A DNA stretch of 64,000 nucleotides from Alloalcanivorax marinus (GTDB lineage Bacteria; Pseudomonadota; Gammaproteobacteria; Pseudomonadales; Alcanivoracaceae), in NCBI RefSeq assembly GCF_016785095.1, contig NZ_JAEKJB010000009.1:248001-312000 (forward strand), written 5' to 3'. The first letter of the stretch is position 1. The number at the start of each line of letters is the position of its first letter. Shown piece by piece: positions 1 to 7,914 of this stretch. The translations under genes and the position numbers were made by a program. The notes under the pieces are model-generated. The model made no database searches. It was not told the origin of the DNA and saw only the letters and a program-made list of their open reading frames with translations.

Positions 1-380
1 GTGGCGGCGCGGGCGAGCGTGGCACCATTCCCGGCGCCACCGATCAGGAAGCGGTGATGGCCGGTCTGTCCTATGACTTCGGCGTGGCCACGCTGTATGG
101 CCAGTATCAGACGCTGGATACCGACACCACCGCCGGTGACGTGGACACCGACACCTGGCAGGCCGGCGTGGCCGTGCCGGTGGGCAAGGGCCGCGTGCTG
201 GGTTCGTTCGCCAACTCCGATTTCAGCGGCGCGCTGGATTACGAGCGTGATACCTGGGCGGCAGGCTACGATTACATCGTCAACAGCCAGCTGGACCTGT
301 ACGCGATGTACCTGCACGACGACATCGATGACGTAGGCGACGGTTCCACCTACGGGGTGGGGGCGCGCTTCAAGTTCTAA
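1..380 (+). CDS. Gram-negative porin, C-terminal part (gene cut by window edge)
   Basis: The reading frame is open from base 3 and ends at TAA 378-380, so only the last ~125 residues are present. They are rich in alternating hydrophobic and aromatic residues, as in antiparallel beta strands. The protein ends in GARFKF with a terminal Phe, the usual signal for outer-membrane barrel assembly. It aligns along its whole length, by eye at roughly half identity, with the end of the complete porin at 10699-11748 (shared VDTDT/IDTDT, PVGKG, YMHDD, DTYGVG-type stretches). It should be a trimeric general or substrate-preferring diffusion pore. A GC-rich hairpin follows at 406-431. The two porins flank a transport and degradation cluster, which suggests a shared substrate range, but this is inference. 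Confidence 0.9.
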   Translation, partial: GGAGERGTIPGATDQEAVMAGLSYDFGVATLYGQYQTLDTDTTAGDVDTDTWQAGVAVPVGKGRVLGSFANSDFSGALDYERDTWAAGYDYIVNSQLDLYAMYLHDDIDDVGDGSTYGVGARFKF

Positions 381-405
381 CCCGTCTAACGTTGGTTCTC
401 CATCA

Positions 406-431
406 GGGGCCGCGCCTGGGGCGTGGTCCCC
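406..431 (+). terminator. Putative rho-independent terminator after the first porin
   Basis: A GC-rich hairpin starts 26 bases after the porin stop. The left arm GGGGCCGCGCC pairs imperfectly with GGGCGTGGTCCCC across a two-base loop, and CTTT follows. The T run is short, so strength is uncertain. The position between the porin stop and the end of the converging LysE gene fits a bidirectional stop. Confidence 0.45.
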
Positions 432-445
432 TTTCCGGGCTGTTA

Positions 446-1039
446 TTACCAGAAAACCGCCGCCCAGGCGGAGAGCAGTAGCAGCACCGCCATTCCCCGA
501 TTGAACCAGCCCATCGCCGCCGGATTCCGAATCCAGCGCGCCGCGCCGGCGCCCAGCCCGGCCCATACCAGCACGCAGGGCAACGCCACCACGAAGAACA
601 CCCCGGCCAAAGCCGGCATCGGCACGCTGCCGCCGGCGAACACGCCCGTGGCGGCCAGCGCCATCATCCACGCCTTGGGGTTGATCCATTGCAGGCCGGC
701 GGTGCCGATCAGGCCCAGGCGACCACGGCGGTCACCGTCATCGCCGGCGTCGGGAAGCTGGGGGGCGGCGCGGAATAACTGCACCGCCAGCACCGTGAGC
801 CAGGCCAGCCCGGCCGCCGCCATCAAGAGGCGCACGCCCTCGTGGGCGGCCAGAGGGCGGGCCAGGCCGGTGCCCACCAGCAGCAGCACGGACGCGGCGC
901 CGCCGGCGGCGCCCGCCACCATGGGGAGAGCCGCCACTAGCCCGTGGCGGGTGGCATTGGCGAGCACCAGCACATTGGTGGGCCCGGGGGTGATGGAGGC
1001 GACCAAGGCGAACAGGACAAAGGGCAACAGGGATTCCAT
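446..1039 (-). CDS. LysE/RhtB-family amino-acid or metabolite exporter
   Basis: The product is ~197 residues, the normal size for this family, and is hydrophobic with about six predicted membrane segments. The N-terminal signature with SITPGPTNVLVLANATRHG (around residues 15-33) is the classic LysE/RhtB motif. These proteins export amino acids, homoserine lactones or similar small molecules by proton antiport in the inner membrane. I start at the ATG giving MESLLPFVLF; another ATG lies two codons upstream. It is the last gene of the long minus-strand run and follows the AraC regulator by ~50 bases. AraC/LysE pairs are common, with the regulator sensing the exported compound. The substrate cannot be read from sequence. 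Confidence 0.88.
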   Translation of the reverse strand: MESLLPFVLFALVASITPGPTNVLVLANATRHGLVAALPMVAGAAGGAASVLLLVGTGLARPLAAHEGVRLLMAAAGLAWLTVLAVQLFRAAPQLPDAGDDGDRRGRLGLIGTAGLQWINPKAWMMALAATGVFAGGSVPMPALAGVFFVVALPCVLVWAGLGAGAARWIRNPAAMGWFNRGMAVLLLLSAWAAVFW

Positions 1040-1089
1040 GAGCATCCACGACGGTGACGGAAAGCCCCAGTGTGGTGTCGTTGGCGGCC

Positions 1090-1935
1090 CTAGTCTGGAA
1101 GCTTTGTGCGCCGCCGGTAATAGGCCGGCGTCATGGCGTAGGCGCGGCGGAACCAGCGGCCCAGGTGACTCTGGTCGGCGAAGCCCACCATGGCCGCCAC
1201 GTCCGCCGGCGAGACGCCGGCGGCCAGCAGGCGGCGGGCACGCAACAGCCTGAGTTGCACCAGGTAGGCGTGAGGCGGCAGGCCGTGAGCGGCTTTGAAG
1301 GCACGGCTGATGCGGAAGCGGTCGCTGCCCACCGCCGCCGCCAGATCATCCAGGCCGATGTCCTCGGTCTGGTGGGCGTGCAGATAATCCCGGGCCCGGC
1401 GGGCCAGCGGAACGCTGGATGGGTCCGGGCCGGGCCGCGCGCGCCAGTCGGCGTGGCGGGTCAGGCGCCGCAGCAGCTGGTCCAGGGCGGTTTGCCGAAC
1501 CATGCGCATCTCGCCGCCATGCAGCGCCTCGAAGGCACGGGCAATGGCGCGGGCCACGGTCTGGTCGTCGCTCAGGGTGGCGCCGAACCGCAATTCATAA
1601 TGATCGGGGCGATCCTCGAACAAACCGCCCAGGGCCTCACGCAGCCAGGCCGGGTCCAGGTACAGCAGCCGGTAGGTGAAGCCGCCCGGCGTCGGCCCGT
1701 TGCCGTCGTGGATCTCACCGGGCTCCAGCAGGATGGCGCGGCCGGGCACGCTTTCGTGGCGCACGCGACCGACGTGGAAGCGCTGCACACCCTGTTCGGT
1801 GATTCCCACCGCGTAGGTGTCATGCCAGTGGGGATCATAGGCATGCCCCTCGAAATGGGCATGGATGGTCTCGATGCCGGTATCCCGGTCACGGGCGAAA
1901 CGAACCCAGTTGTCGGTGCGGTCGGCGTGCGACAT
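1090..1935 (-). CDS. AraC-family transcriptional regulator with N-terminal cupin sensor
   Basis: The ~281-residue protein has an N-terminal cupin-like ligand domain (GHAYDPHWHDTYAVGI near residue 30, with its HWH cluster, and LLEPGEIHDG near residue 70). The C-terminal ~100 residues are a double helix-turn-helix AraC domain (DLAAAVGSDRFRISRAFK, then DVAAMVGFADQSHLGRWFRR and MTPAYYRR). I chose the ATG at 1935 (MSHADRTDNW). In-frame starts at 1950 and a GTG at 1992 exist, and the last would overlap the upstream carrier gene by 17 bases. It probably controls the adjacent LysE exporter or the MFS carrier. Confidence 0.86.
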   Translation of the reverse strand: MSHADRTDNWVRFARDRDTGIETIHAHFEGHAYDPHWHDTYAVGITEQGVQRFHVGRVRHESVPGRAILLEPGEIHDGNGPTPGGFTYRLLYLDPAWLREALGGLFEDRPDHYELRFGATLSDDQTVARAIARAFEALHGGEMRMVRQTALDQLLRRLTRHADWRARPGPDPSSVPLARRARDYLHAHQTEDIGLDDLAAAVGSDRFRISRAFKAAHGLPPHAYLVQLRLLRARRLLAAGVSPADVAAMVGFADQSHLGRWFRRAYAMTPAYYRRRTKLPD

Positions 1936-1975
1936 GGCGATTCCCGGCATAACGGTTTCCGGTGAAGCGGTCAGT

Positions 1976-3322
1976 TTAACGCCCGGCTCCACCCGCGTCT
2001 GGAAGATTCGTGCAGCCGCCCTCGCCGCTCCGTTCGCGGCGGCGCTCGGCGCGCCCCAGCAGAAAGCCGGCGCCAGCCCAGGCCAGGGCGATGCCGGCGC
2101 CGATCATCAGGGCCGGCCCCGGCAGATCGCCGAGCAGGTCCAGGCCCCGTTTAAGCCAGCCACTGAGGGCGTCGCCGCCCCGGTAGACCACGGTGTCGAT
2201 GAAATTCTTGGCTTTGTACTTCTGCGCCGGCGGCACCGAGGTGTAGAGCATCTCCCTGCCCGGGCGCACCAGGGCGTACTCGCCGGCCCGGCGCGCCACC
2301 ATGATCACCACGAACACGCTGAACACCGGCGCCACCGCCAGCCACAGAAAGCCGGCGGCGATCACCAGCGGCACGGCGGTGAGCAGCACGCCGATGCCAA
2401 GCCGCTGGGCGATGCGCCCGGTGAAAAAGATCTGGGTAAGGATGGCCAGGAACTGCACCACGGTGTCGATCAGCCCGAACACCTGGGTCTGGCGGGTGGG
2501 GTCGGGGAAGGTCTCCGCCACCAGCCGCGCCTGCTCGAAATACAGAAAGGTGCTGACGCTGGCGAGCAGCACCACGAACAGGGCGATGCCCATCAGGAAG
2601 GGCGTGCGCAGCACTTCCAGGGCGCCATCGAAGGGGTTGCCGCCGAGCGGACGGGCCCGTTCGGCGCCAGCCTCCGCCTCGGCGGGCAGCGGATGCCGGT
2701 CACGCCAGCGGTACAACCAGATCGCGGCGACCGCGCTGCCGGCCAGCAGCAGCGCCGCCAGCACCACCAGGCCGGCGTGGCCGGCGGGCGCCACCAGCAG
2801 GGTGCCGAGTCCCGGCCCCACCAGGCCGCCCAGGCTGGCGCCGCCGGCGATCATGCCGAACAATCGCTTGCCCTGGGCGATGCTGAACACGTCCGCCAGC
2901 ACGCTCCAGGCCAGGGAGATCACCACCAGGTTGAACACCGACAGCCAGATGTAGAAGGTGCGCGCCACCCAGACGTTGTCCACGGTGCGCGCGAACAGCG
3001 CCGCGAACACCAGCAGGTTGACCACGAAGAAGCCATAGGCGGCCGGCAGGATCCGCCGGCGCGGCACCCGGGACGCCAGCCAGCCGAACAGCGGCAGCAC
3101 CGCCAGGGTGGCCAGGAAGGTACCGGTGAACAGCCACTGCAGGTTATCCACGCCACCAGCCACGCCCATGGTCTCGCGCACCGGGCGCAGCATGAAATAA
3201 CCGGTGAACAGCAGGAAGAAGATCAGCAGGCCGGCGATCACCGCCGGCGCTTCCTCCACCCGGATATTGAACAGCCGCGCCGCCAGGCGCGGCAGTGGAT
3301 GTCCGTCCTGCCCCGACGCCAT
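1976..3322 (-). CDS. MFS-type carrier resembling the NTP/NDP exchange transporter-like group
   Basis: The 448-residue product has ~12 hydrophobic segments, with the first near residues 28-45 after a short cytoplasmic N-terminus. The segment RPVRETMGVAGG after helix 1 and KNFIDTVVYRGGDALSGW near residue 370 are typical of a bacterial group often annotated as ATP/ADP-translocase-like or generic MFS proteins. True nucleotide exchange is shown only for obligate intracellular homologues, so I do not assign a substrate. The start lies two bases after the stop of the aldo/keto reductase gene, indicating one transcript. The C-terminal tail is charged (GRAERRRERSGEGG). Confidence 0.75.
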   Translation of the reverse strand: MASGQDGHPLPRLAARLFNIRVEEAPAVIAGLLIFFLLFTGYFMLRPVRETMGVAGGVDNLQWLFTGTFLATLAVLPLFGWLASRVPRRRILPAAYGFFVVNLLVFAALFARTVDNVWVARTFYIWLSVFNLVVISLAWSVLADVFSIAQGKRLFGMIAGGASLGGLVGPGLGTLLVAPAGHAGLVVLAALLLAGSAVAAIWLYRWRDRHPLPAEAEAGAERARPLGGNPFDGALEVLRTPFLMGIALFVVLLASVSTFLYFEQARLVAETFPDPTRQTQVFGLIDTVVQFLAILTQIFFTGRIAQRLGIGVLLTAVPLVIAAGFLWLAVAPVFSVFVVIMVARRAGEYALVRPGREMLYTSVPPAQKYKAKNFIDTVVYRGGDALSGWLKRGLDLLGDLPGPALMIGAGIALAWAGAGFLLGRAERRRERSGEGGCTNLPDAGGAGR

Positions 3323-3324
3323 GG

Positions 3325-4266
3325 TTACCAGTCCATGGTCATCAGTTCGCGCTGTTGGGCCTCGCTGAGCAGGCCGCCACGACCGGCGTTCAGATTATCC
3401 AGCTGGTGTTCGGGCTTGCTGGTGGCGGGGATCACGGCGGTCACCGCCGGATGGCTGATCGCGAACTTGAGGAACAACTGGGCCCAGCTTCGCGCGCCCA
3501 CCTCGGCGGCCCAGCCGGGCAGCGGCTTGCCCTTCACCCTGGCGAACAGATCGCCGTCGTCGAAGGCGCGGTTGATCAGCACCGCCACGCCCTTGTCCCG
3601 GGCCAGGGGCAGCACTTCCCGGGCCGCCTCCGGGGCGTTCACGGAATAGTTGATCTGAATGAAGTCCAACGGCTCGTCGCGCAGGATGGCGGCCATTTCG
3701 TCCAGGCCGCGCTGCAGATAGTGGGTCACGCCCACATACTTGGTCTTGCCCTGCTCCTTGAGCTCGCGGGCGTAGGGCAGCTGGGTTTTCCAGTGGCGCA
3801 GGTTGTGCACCTGCAGCAGCTCCACGTGGTCCGTGCGCAGGGCCTCCAGGGAGCCGGCCCATTGCCGCTCGGCGGCGGCGCGGCTGTCGGCGGCGATCTT
3901 GGTGGCCAGGAAGCACCGGTCGCGCCAGCCGCCCTCCTCCAGCAGGGCGCCCAGTACCCGGTCGGCGCCGCCGTAGTTGGGGCTGGTGTCGAACACCGTG
4001 GCACCGCCGTCGAAAAACAGCGTCATGACGTCCTTGAGGCGGCGGTACTTGTCCGAACCGATGTCCGCCACGAAGCTGCCCGAGGTGCCGGCGCCGATCA
4101 CCGGCAGCGACTGGCCGGTGGCTGGAATCGCCCGGGTGCGCAGAGCGTCGCCGGCCATCGCCTCGCCGGTTGCCTTGTCCGCCGCCCGGGCCGGCCCGTT
4201 CAGACCCAGCACCAGCCCTGCTCCGCCCCACAGGGCGCCATTGAGAAAATCCCGACGTGAAACCAT
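3325..4266 (-). CDS. Aldo/keto reductase with a Tat signal peptide
   Basis: The product is 313 residues. It opens with MVSRRDFLNGALWGGAGLVLG, a twin-arginine (RRDFL) signal followed by a hydrophobic stretch and an A-x-A cleavage site (PARAAD). The mature part is an AKR TIM barrel with the tetrad in order: Asp and Tyr in FDTSPNYGGAD, Lys in FLATKI, His in LLQVHNL. AKRs normally use cytoplasmic NADPH, so export would require the cofactor to be bound before Tat transport. The reading frame extends upstream, but the ATG at 4266 with GGAGGAGACC just before it is clearly the start. It follows the alpha/beta hydrolase gene by 13 bases. Confidence 0.87.
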   Translation of the reverse strand: MVSRRDFLNGALWGGAGLVLGLNGPARAADKATGEAMAGDALRTRAIPATGQSLPVIGAGTSGSFVADIGSDKYRRLKDVMTLFFDGGATVFDTSPNYGGADRVLGALLEEGGWRDRCFLATKIAADSRAAAERQWAGSLEALRTDHVELLQVHNLRHWKTQLPYARELKEQGKTKYVGVTHYLQRGLDEMAAILRDEPLDFIQINYSVNAPEAAREVLPLARDKGVAVLINRAFDDGDLFARVKGKPLPGWAAEVGARSWAQLFLKFAISHPAVTAVIPATSKPEHQLDNLNAGRGGLLSEAQQRELMTMDW

Positions 4267-4279
4267 GGTCTCCTCCCGC

Positions 4280-5221
4280 TTATTTCTCTTCAGGATGGAC
4301 ACCGGGAACAGGCAAATGATCCTCCCCGTCCGGCGCGAAGCCGGAAGGTCCGTCGCGGAGCCAGGCGCGCAGGGTGGCGGTGGTGGCGCATTCCGGGTCC
4401 GCCAGGCGCAGGGCCACGGCGAAGTGGGAGGCGCCGGGCTCGATCTGGAAGCGCACCGGCAGATGGTGGCGTTTGAGCGCGGCCAGCATGCGCCGGTTGC
4501 TGGTGATGATGCGCGGGAAGTCGTTTTCGCCATGGACCAGCAGAAACGGCGGCGGCGCGCCATCCGGCGGCAACTGATGGAGCGGGCTGGCGGCGCGGTC
4601 GTCGCCGGCCCGGGCCAGGAACTGCTCGTAGATACGGGCCTCGCCGCTGCCCGGCGGCGGGTCGTCGAACACCAGATTGAGCTGCGAACAGATCGCCATG
4701 CAGCCACGGATGGCACCCGCCGGCAGGCCGGCCCGGGCCAGCCGCGCCGGCTGCAGCGACGCCAGTGTATAGAGATGGCCGCCGGCGGAGTGACCGCCCA
4801 CGAACAGGCGCCCGGGATCGCCGCCGTATTCGTCGATGTGCCGGTGCACCCAGGCCAGGGCGGCGACGCAGTCCTCCAGGGGGCCGGGGAAGCGGCATTC
4901 CGGCGCCAGCCGGTAGGATACGGAAACCAGGATCGCCGGCGTCGCCACCAGAGCCGGTGCCATCAGCCCCATCCATTCCTTGTAGCCATGGGTCCAGGCG
5001 CCACCATGGGCGAACACCAGCACCGGCAGGTCGGCGCCGGGCTCGGCGTCGTCGGGCAGATAGATATCCAGTTTCTGCCAGTAATCGTCGCCGTAGGGCA
5101 GGTCCGGACAGGAGCGGACGCGGTCGGCGGCGCGCCGGGACAGAATCAGGGCATCCCGGGCATAGTCTTCCGCCTCACGGGGGTAGATCGGCGGGCGCGC
5201 CGGGAGGTCATCGAACGACAT
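4280..5221 (-). CDS. Alpha/beta hydrolase (esterase/arylformamidase-like, HGG type)
   Basis: This 313-residue cytoplasmic alpha/beta-hydrolase has the oxyanion motif HGGAW (near residue 92) and the nucleophile elbow GGHSAGGH (near residue 160). The later acid and His fit VHGENDF and GASHFAV. The HGGxW plus GHSAGG arrangement is shared by hormone-sensitive-lipase-like esterases and kynurenine formamidase-like enzymes, which cleave esters or amides of small acids. No signal peptide is visible. It lies between the ABC binding protein and the aldo/keto reductase in the minus-strand cluster, so it plausibly hydrolyses the imported compound or an early product. Confidence 0.85.
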   Translation of the reverse strand: MSFDDLPARPPIYPREAEDYARDALILSRRAADRVRSCPDLPYGDDYWQKLDIYLPDDAEPGADLPVLVFAHGGAWTHGYKEWMGLMAPALVATPAILVSVSYRLAPECRFPGPLEDCVAALAWVHRHIDEYGGDPGRLFVGGHSAGGHLYTLASLQPARLARAGLPAGAIRGCMAICSQLNLVFDDPPPGSGEARIYEQFLARAGDDRAASPLHQLPPDGAPPPFLLVHGENDFPRIITSNRRMLAALKRHHLPVRFQIEPGASHFAVALRLADPECATTATLRAWLRDGPSGFAPDGEDHLPVPGVHPEEK

Positions 5222-5287
5222 GGGGAGCGTCCTGTGGAGACGGGAGGAGAGAAACGGCGGCGCCGAGGGGCGCCGCCGGCGGTGGCT

Positions 5288-6283
5288 TCAGGGCGTGTAA
5301 TCGGTGGAGAAGGCGTCGTCGGGCACATTCTCCAGGTAGCCCTTGTCCATCACCTTGCGGGCACGCTCGGCGAACGACATCAGGCCATCGATGTACTGCT
5401 GGTTCCAGGTGGTGGCGTAGTCGCGGATCACCCGGTCAGCGAGCAGCTTGATGCCGTCCTCGTCCAGGCCCAGCTTCTTGCCGTAGGCCTCGAACACTTC
5501 CGGGTGCTGTTTCACGTAGGCCACCGCTTCCACCCAGCCCTTGATGAAACCGGACACCGCCTCCGGATGTTCGGCGGCGAAATCGTCGTTGGTGGCCAGG
5601 GCGATCCACAGGAAATCATCGCCGGTCTTTTCCTTGTAAATTTCCGCCAGGTTGCCGATGCTGCGGAACTCGCCGGAGGCCAGCGCCTTGGCGCCGATCG
5701 GGTCGAACAGCAGACCGGCGTCCACATCACCGTTCTTCATCAGGGTAGGGATCAGACCCGGGCCGGCGTACTGCAGATCGCCGCCTTCCGCCGGATCGAA
5801 ACCGTAGAAGTCGCTGAGCACCACGCGCAGCAGCACGGTGGCGGTGCCGGCGGCGCCGGCGTAGGAGACCACCCGCTTGCCCTTCAGATCGGCCAGGCTG
5901 TGGATGTCGGAATCCACCGGCACCAGCACGTCCAGGGTGGCGCCGCGCCCCACCGCGAAGATGTTGAATACCGGGAAGCCCTGGGAGCGGAACTGGGCGA
6001 AACTGGTCCAGCCGCCAAAGCCCAGATCCACCTGCTTGCCGCGAATGGCGTTGAACAGACCGTCCAGAGTGGGATAGGCCTTGTGGGTCACGTCCACGCC
6101 GTACTTGTGATCAAACTCCTGGTCGATCATCACCTGGGAGGCGACGCCGTTCAGGGACTGGGCCATATCACCCAGGCGGATCGGGGTGTCCTCGGCGCCG
6201 GCGGGGCTCGCCAGGCTCCAGAGCGCCGCGATCAGAACCGGTATCCCCCACCAGGTGGTCGCTTTCGATTTCGAGTCTGTCAT
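5288..6283 (-). CDS. NitT/TauT-type ABC transporter periplasmic substrate-binding protein
   Basis: The 331-residue protein has a basic N-terminus and hydrophobic segment (about residues 11-30) ending in ASPAGAED, a signal peptide for the periplasm. The body is a type-2 binding protein of the NMT1/SsuA-like group: KQVDLGFGGWTSFAQF near residue 88, SLADLKGKRVVSYAGAAGTA near residue 130, and DAGLLFDPIGAKAL near residue 187. This group carries nitrate, sulfonates, pyrimidines and similar small polar compounds. It is third in a permease-ATPase-binding protein set and has GGGAGCAAACCC before its ATG. The ligand is unknown. Confidence 0.9.
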   Translation of the reverse strand: MTDSKSKATTWWGIPVLIAALWSLASPAGAEDTPIRLGDMAQSLNGVASQVMIDQEFDHKYGVDVTHKAYPTLDGLFNAIRGKQVDLGFGGWTSFAQFRSQGFPVFNIFAVGRGATLDVLVPVDSDIHSLADLKGKRVVSYAGAAGTATVLLRVVLSDFYGFDPAEGGDLQYAGPGLIPTLMKNGDVDAGLLFDPIGAKALASGEFRSIGNLAEIYKEKTGDDFLWIALATNDDFAAEHPEAVSGFIKGWVEAVAYVKQHPEVFEAYGKKLGLDEDGIKLLADRVIRDYATTWNQQYIDGLMSFAERARKVMDKGYLENVPDDAFSTDYTP

Positions 6284-6334
6284 GGGTTTGCTCCCTTTTT
6301 TCGTTGTGTTTTGCGGTGCGTTTCCAGGTTTGCT

Positions 6335-7129
6335 CTATGATTGCGCGCGGGCGCGCTCGGCCTCCTCGGCGGCGGCGATGAAGGTGGCCGACACCTCCTT
6401 GCTGACCGCGAACAGGGCCGGATCATCGTAGTCCCGGGGACGCGGCACCGTCACCGGAATTTCGCGACGAATACGCCCCTGGGACAATACCACCACCCGG
6501 TCCGCCAGAAAGGTGGCCTCGTAACTATTGTGCGTGATGAAGACGATGGTCTTACCGGTGCGCCGCCAGATGTCCAGCAGGTCCACTCGCAGGCGCCGCG
6601 CGGTCAGTTCATCCAGGCCGCTGAACGGCTCGTCCATGAACAGCACATCCGGTTCGACGGCCAGGGCGCGCACCAGCGCCAGACGCTGGGCCATGCCGCC
6701 GGACAGTTCGTGGGGGTGGTGGCCACGGAACGCCTGCAGGCCGGTGAGCTGGAAATAATGATCCTTGATCTCCGCCCAGCGGTGCCGGGGCACATTGGAA
6801 TTTTCCAGGGCGAAATCCACATTGCGTTCGGCACTGAGCCAGGGCAGCAGGCGCGGGTCCTGGAACAGGTAGCCCATCCTGACCGGCGGCTTGCCGGCGC
6901 GGGTCATGGGCCGGGCGCCGAAGCGGATCTCCCCCTGGTAGTCACGGTCGAGGCCGGAAAGGGTGTTCAGCAGCGTGGACTTGCCGCAACCGGAAGGCCC
7001 CAGCACGCACACGAATTCATTGTCGCCGATGGTCAGGTCCAGGCCATTGAGAACACGGTGCTCGGCGCCGCCCTTGCGCGGCGCCGGGAAGGACTTGGTC
7101 AGCCCCTGGATGCGGATACCATTGTCCAT
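6335..7129 (-). CDS. NitT/TauT-type ABC transporter ATP-binding protein
   Basis: The ~264-residue ATPase has Walker A GPSGCGKST (near residue 48), Q-loop MGYLFQDPRLLPW, signature LSGGMAQR, Walker B VLFMDEP and switch His in IVFITHN. All residues needed for ATP hydrolysis are visible. The start at 7129 overlaps the permease stop in TGATG, so the two are translationally coupled. The in-frame ATG-containing extension inside the permease gene is not used as the start. The C-terminus carries a charged tail. Confidence 0.93.
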   Translation of the reverse strand: MDNGIRIQGLTKSFPAPRKGGAEHRVLNGLDLTIGDNEFVCVLGPSGCGKSTLLNTLSGLDRDYQGEIRFGARPMTRAGKPPVRMGYLFQDPRLLPWLSAERNVDFALENSNVPRHRWAEIKDHYFQLTGLQAFRGHHPHELSGGMAQRLALVRALAVEPDVLFMDEPFSGLDELTARRLRVDLLDIWRRTGKTIVFITHNSYEATFLADRVVVLSQGRIRREIPVTVPRPRDYDDPALFAVSKEVSATFIAAAEEAERARAQS

Positions 7130-7872
7130 CAGATTCTCACTTCCGGGCGCCAGGCGAACATGCGGCGCTCCAGGTTTTGCAGAATGACCAGCTCGATGAA
7201 GAGCATCACCAGGGTGAACAGCAGGGTCCATGCCAGCACCTGCTGCATGTTGCCAAGCTGATACCAGTAGAACAGCTCGAAGCCGACCCCGTCCGGGCGG
7301 CCCAGCAATTCAACCAGCACCGTGATCTTCCATACGATGCCCAAGCCGAAACGCAATGACGCCATGATGTAGGGCAGCACCTGGGGAAACAGCACCCGCC
7401 GGATGATCACCCAGCGCGAGGCGTTGAATACCCGCGCCATCTGGAACAGGCGGGTGTCGATGTTCTTGACGCCTTCCCACAGGTTGATGGCGATGGACGG
7501 CGCCGAGGTCAAACCGATGGCGACAATGGCGGCGGTTTCGTTAAGCCCGATCCAGATGAACGCGAAGATCGCGTAACACAGGCTGGGCACGGTGAGCGCC
7601 ACCATTACCCAGACGTCCAGGGTCTTCTCCGCCAACCGGTTGACCCCCATCAGCACGCCGACCGGAATGCCCACCGCCATGGCCAGCACCAGGCCGCCCA
7701 GCACCCGCCCCAGCGTGGCGGCGAGATGCGAGAGAATGTCGCCGTTGGCGAAGTTGTCCGCCAGCACCTGGATAGTCTGCCATGGGCCGGGCAACACGGT
7801 TTCCGGAAACAAAAAAGACAACCCAAGCCACGCCAGCAGCGCGGCGATCATCGATCCCACCTTTATCAACAC
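7129..7872 (-). CDS. NitT/TauT-type ABC transporter permease
   Basis: The 247-residue inner-membrane protein has about six membrane segments and the BPD_transp_1 fold. The EAA-type coupling loop is recognisable in FQMARVFNASRWVIIRR(V)LFPQ around residues 140-160. It starts with GTG at 7872, preceded by AAGGAG at a good distance. Length and architecture match SsuC/TauC-like permeases. It should form the channel dimer with the ATPase encoded immediately downstream. Confidence 0.92.
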   Translation of the reverse strand: MLIKVGSMIAALLAWLGLSFLFPETVLPGPWQTIQVLADNFANGDILSHLAATLGRVLGGLVLAMAVGIPVGVLMGVNRLAEKTLDVWVMVALTVPSLCYAIFAFIWIGLNETAAIVAIGLTSAPSIAINLWEGVKNIDTRLFQMARVFNASRWVIIRRVLFPQVLPYIMASLRFGLGIVWKITVLVELLGRPDGVGFELFYWYQLGNMQQVLAWTLLFTLVMLFIELVILQNLERRMFAWRPEVRI

Positions 7873-7914
7873 GGAGGGGCTCCTTATTGTCGCGGCGCGC
7901 CGACGGCGCCCGCG

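Noticed and set aside
1865..6340. Very long plus-strand open frames (e.g. 1865-3649 and 3977-6340) opposite the minus-strand cluster
   Set aside because: They mirror the minus-strand genes in high-GC DNA, have Arg/Gly/His/Gln-rich composition, no motifs, and the opposite strand encodes clear families.
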